A stretch of 64,000 nucleotides of DNA from JABCYV01 sp963696025 (GTDB lineage Bacteria; Acidobacteriota; Terriglobia; Terriglobales; Acidobacteriaceae), in contig CAVOII010000010.1 of the NCBI GenBank assembly GCA_963696025.1, forward strand, positions 372,001-436,000. Reading direction: 5' to 3'. How positions within the stretch are numbered: the first letter of the stretch is position 1; each line of letters opens with the position of its first letter. Positions 62,073 through 64,000 of the stretch are shown here, one piece after another. Position numbers and translations under genes: made by a program. The notes below the pieces were generated by a model. The model worked only from the letters and a program-made list of their open reading frames with translations. It did no database searches and had not been told where the DNA came from.

Positions 62073-62696
62073 TCACGACTTTGTGGACTTATACGCCTTT
62101 CCGTGAGTTTCCGCTTCGAATAGTCTTTGATCGATCCGGTGCAGCCGTTTTGCCATGCCCGGCTTCAGTATTTTGTAATGAAAGATCTCAAACAGATAGT
62201 CGACGATGAACCAGATGGGTTTTTCCGTAGTCATCCACTCCAGATGATCGAATCGGGCCAGGTTTACGGGACGCGAAAAGGTACGCAACGTGCGCTCACG
62301 CCGCAAGTTGAAATAGAGATTGAAGTAACTCATGGCCAGCTCGCGCAAAGAGCGGTAGACCGGTTCGCGGTAGCGGCAGCCAGCATAATTCGATTTCGCG
62401 ATCGCGCCCCAATGTCCATCAATGCGATAGATCGCTAGCACATGGTCGGTATCGTGCTCGGCTTCCAAATCCCAAATTAACGGGGGGAAACCATTCGCAC
62501 GTAATGCGGCAGCGGCGAAGATGGCTCCTTCGAGGCAATGGGAAGTCTGCTCGCGCAGCACGAGACGCGGCGACCACGCGGCGTCCTCGAGGTGGTAGGG
62601 CGTCTCGTCGAGGAAACGTTGAATACCGTATGGATCTTTGAGGCTGCGGAGCTTGCGGAGTTCGGCGGGGGTGAAGCGGTTTTTGGCGTCGGCCAT
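62073..62696 (-). CDS. Transglutaminase-like fold protein
   Basis: The 207-residue protein starts MADAKNRFTPAELRKLRSLK. A papain/transglutaminase-like triad can be read as Cys in SHCLEGAIFAAAALRANGF, His in HDTDHVLAIYRIDGHWGAI and an Asn/Asp in KSNYAGCRYREP. It has no signal peptide. Peptide or amide chemistry is possible but unproven. It is followed directly by the LolA-like gene, possibly coupled by a GTGA overlap. Confidence 0.72.
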   Translation of the reverse strand: MADAKNRFTPAELRKLRSLKDPYGIQRFLDETPYHLEDAAWSPRLVLREQTSHCLEGAIFAAAALRANGFPPLIWDLEAEHDTDHVLAIYRIDGHWGAIAKSNYAGCRYREPVYRSLRELAMSYFNLYFNLRRERTLRTFSRPVNLARFDHLEWMTTEKPIWFIVDYLFEIFHYKILKPGMAKRLHRIDQRLFEAETHGKAYKSTKS

Positions 62697-63032
62697 CGTC
62701 AAGTCGAGTTTAGACGATGGAAAGGGCAAGAGCGTTAACCACGGAGGACACAGAGGATCATGAAAGCCTCTCCGCCCATCCTCTGTGGGTTGGAATGGGG
62801 CTTGGGGCTGCGGGCGTTCGCAAATTTATCCTGCAGTATCCGCAACTTTCTGCCGCCTGCCGGGTTCATTGATTTCGGTTGCCCGTCACAAGTCAGACCA
62901 AGGGAAACTTTTGTCGCGGGCGTGCTGCGTTTTGGGCGTCATTCCTAATTCTGCGGGCCGGCATCCTCGCCTACACAATGCATGCACGGGCGGGGACGCC
63001 CGCGCCTACACGAACTATATAGAGGTAAGTCT
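62697..63032. repeat. Spacer with two dispersed repeat types
   Basis: ACCACGGAGGACACAGAGGA (62739-62758) pairs imperfectly with ATCCTCTGTGGGTT (62778-62791). It is the same family as 17161-17233. GGGCGGGGACGCCCGCGCCT (62988-63007) belongs to the family at 31572-31626. No gene is seen in this 336-bp divergent spacer. Confidence 0.6.
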
Positions 63033-63590
63033 ATGAGGCTCTTCCGCGTTGCCTATATATTCTTGATCGCCATCTTCACAGTCCAGTTAGCCGACGCACA
63101 GCGACAGCACGACCGAATTCCTCAGGGCATTGAAGCCTTGAGGCAAAGTGCGTCCTCGAAAACCGAGTTCACGCTGGACCACTCCATGCTGGTATTTGCG
63201 TCCAAGCTGGACCAGGACAACGAAGATCTGCGCCGCGTGATCGCTGGTGTGAGTGGGGTCTCAGTCCACAGATACCACTTCGCCGAACCTTGGATGTACA
63301 ACCTGGGAGCTCTAAGCGACGTGAAACAGGAGTACCGGGCGGAAGGCTGGAAACAGGTGGTCAGCAACCATGATAAGAGCGGAGGGCCGGGCGTGACCGA
63401 TCTCTGGATACGCTTCGAAAATAAAGCGATCAGCGACATTGCGATTCTTCTTGCCAGGCCAAATGAGGTCAACTTCATCGTGGTTTCAGGATCTATCAGT
63501 CCGCTCGACCTCTCCCATCTCGGCGGCCACTTCGGTATTCCGAAGATCGAAGGCGGAGTGCTGGTGCCAAATACTGAGCAGCGCAATTAG
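63033..63590 (+). CDS. Exported DUF4252-type protein
   Basis: The 185-residue protein has a signal peptide (MRLFRVAYIFLIAIFTVQLA, cut near DAQRQ). A core LDQDNEDLRRVIAGVSGVSV then HRYHFAEPWM and a late DIAILLARPNEVNFIVVSGS, with two alpha-beta repeats, fit DUF4252. AGAGG before ATG 63033 supports the start. Function is unknown; other exported proteins of this type sit near sigma-factor genes, but none is here. Confidence 0.78.
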   Translation: MRLFRVAYIFLIAIFTVQLADAQRQHDRIPQGIEALRQSASSKTEFTLDHSMLVFASKLDQDNEDLRRVIAGVSGVSVHRYHFAEPWMYNLGALSDVKQEYRAEGWKQVVSNHDKSGGPGVTDLWIRFENKAISDIAILLARPNEVNFIVVSGSISPLDLSHLGGHFGIPKIEGGVLVPNTEQRN

Positions 63591-63701
63591 CTGAGCGATG
63601 ACTTGCCAGCGACTGCGCAACTCCAGCCCAACTTGGGGTCAGACGAAATCTACGTCCTGGAGCTGGAGTTGCCGTAGCATCTGTTGCCACAGCTGGCACG
63701 A

Positions 63702-63718
63702 GCGCGGACGCTCGCGCC
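63702..63718. repeat. GCGGACGCTCGCGCC-type repeat copy
   Basis: A short copy (GCGCGGACGCTCGCGCC) of the family at 31572-31626 and 62988-63007, in the convergent spacer before the HAD phosphatase stop. Confidence 0.5.
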
Positions 63719-63731
63719 TGATTTGAAAATG

Positions 63732-64000
63732 TCATTGAAATAATTCTGCGAGTTCTTTCGGAGTGTCCACCGCCACATCGGGCGGGGCTTCACACAGCGT
63801 GTGCGGAGCGAATCCGTAAGTCACCCCGCAGGTCCAGAGGCCGGCGTTTCGGCCGGTGATGACATCCACGGAGGAGTCTCCGACAATCAGAGCTTCATCC
63901 GCATGGGTGTGGGTCTGATGCAGCAGAGTCCGCGCTCCTAGCGGGTCCGGCTTCTTAGTAGGGAAGCTATTGCCGCCGTACACGTGGACGAAATATTCAG
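63732..64000 (-). CDS. HAD phosphatase, C-terminal part, cut by the window edge
   Basis: The frame is open from the right edge and ends at 63732, giving the last 89 residues. VYGGNSFPTKKPDP holds the motif III Lys. ALIVGDSSVDVITGRNAGLW holds the motif IV Asp pair. CGVTYGFAP follows. This matches phosphoglycolate-phosphatase-like (Gph) HAD enzymes. The N-terminal DxDx nucleophile motif is outside the window. Confidence 0.85.
   Translation of the reverse strand, partial: EYFVHVYGGNSFPTKKPDPLGARTLLHQTHTHADEALIVGDSSVDVITGRNAGLWTCGVTYGFAPHTLCEAPPDVAVDTPKELAELFQ

Overview
This 64-kb window reads as chromosomal DNA of a soil-type Acidobacteriota, probably class Terriglobia (Koribacter-like). That placement rests on the gene set: a very large TonB-dependent receptor with an N-terminal carboxypeptidase-regulatory-like domain, Asp-box (BNR/sortilin-like) exported proteins, CRTAC1/ASPIC-UnbV and DUF1223 exported proteins, Ig-like lipoproteins, PadR-HAAS regulation, a split ATP synthase operon with two b-type subunits, and intergenic spacers full of short dispersed repeats. 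It is an inference from gene content; there is no rRNA or tRNA gene in the window to test it.

Layout. 1-10 kb: exported proteins, including two Asp-box beta-propeller proteins (809-3280 and 6938-10144), an OmpA-like coiled-coil protein and a LolA-like protein. 10-25 kb: PilZ, DUF983, a Tat-exported flavin oxidoreductase, CRTAC1, DUF1223, a PLP aminotransferase, an ornithine cyclodeaminase-like gene downstream of an RND efflux pair, threonine aldolase and an Ig-repeat lipoprotein. 25-31 kb: an electron-transfer-flavoprotein locus (etfB, etfA, ETF-quinone oxidoreductase) interrupted by a VapBC-type toxin-antitoxin pair and a small membrane protein. 31-39 kb: a GDSL esterase, MoaA, a PadR/HAAS pair, a CPBP protease, a DUF1906 glycosidase-like protein, DUF2203, an M28 peptidase, an Ig-like lipoprotein and an SH3 lipoprotein.

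39.8-45.5 kb is the accessory region. Five tightly overlapping minus-strand genes encode a predicted single-strand-annealing-like protein, a small protein, a PD-(D/E)XK nuclease with an Fe-S-type cysteine set, an unknown protein and an HNH nuclease. A divergent ribbon-helix-helix-type gene faces them across an AT-rich promoter that carries two copies of the dyad TGTTAAACA. I read this as a Red-like recombination cassette. Next to it lie an intact DUF309 gene and a decayed copy of it with matching upstream DNA, flanking a 347-residue protein of unknown function.

45.7-64 kb: the TonB-dependent receptor with a clear terminator, a PuuD-like membrane protein, hfq-hflX, a GT39-type glycosyltransferase pseudogene with three indels, then the ATP synthase genes b', b, delta, alpha, gamma, beta, epsilon (a and c are absent from the window). 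After that come a LolA-like protein, a transglutaminase-like protein, a DUF4252 protein, and the C-terminal part of a HAD phosphatase running off the right edge.

Several repeat families fill the spacers: CTCAGGATGACA-type, CCGCAAAG-type, GAGGACACAAAG-type, GGCGAGGCCCGCGCC-type, and degenerate word-like stretches such as CGACTAACGACC or CCTGATACCTGATACC. The last kind often runs right up to a start codon and leaves no Shine-Dalgarno sequence, notably inside the ATP synthase operon.
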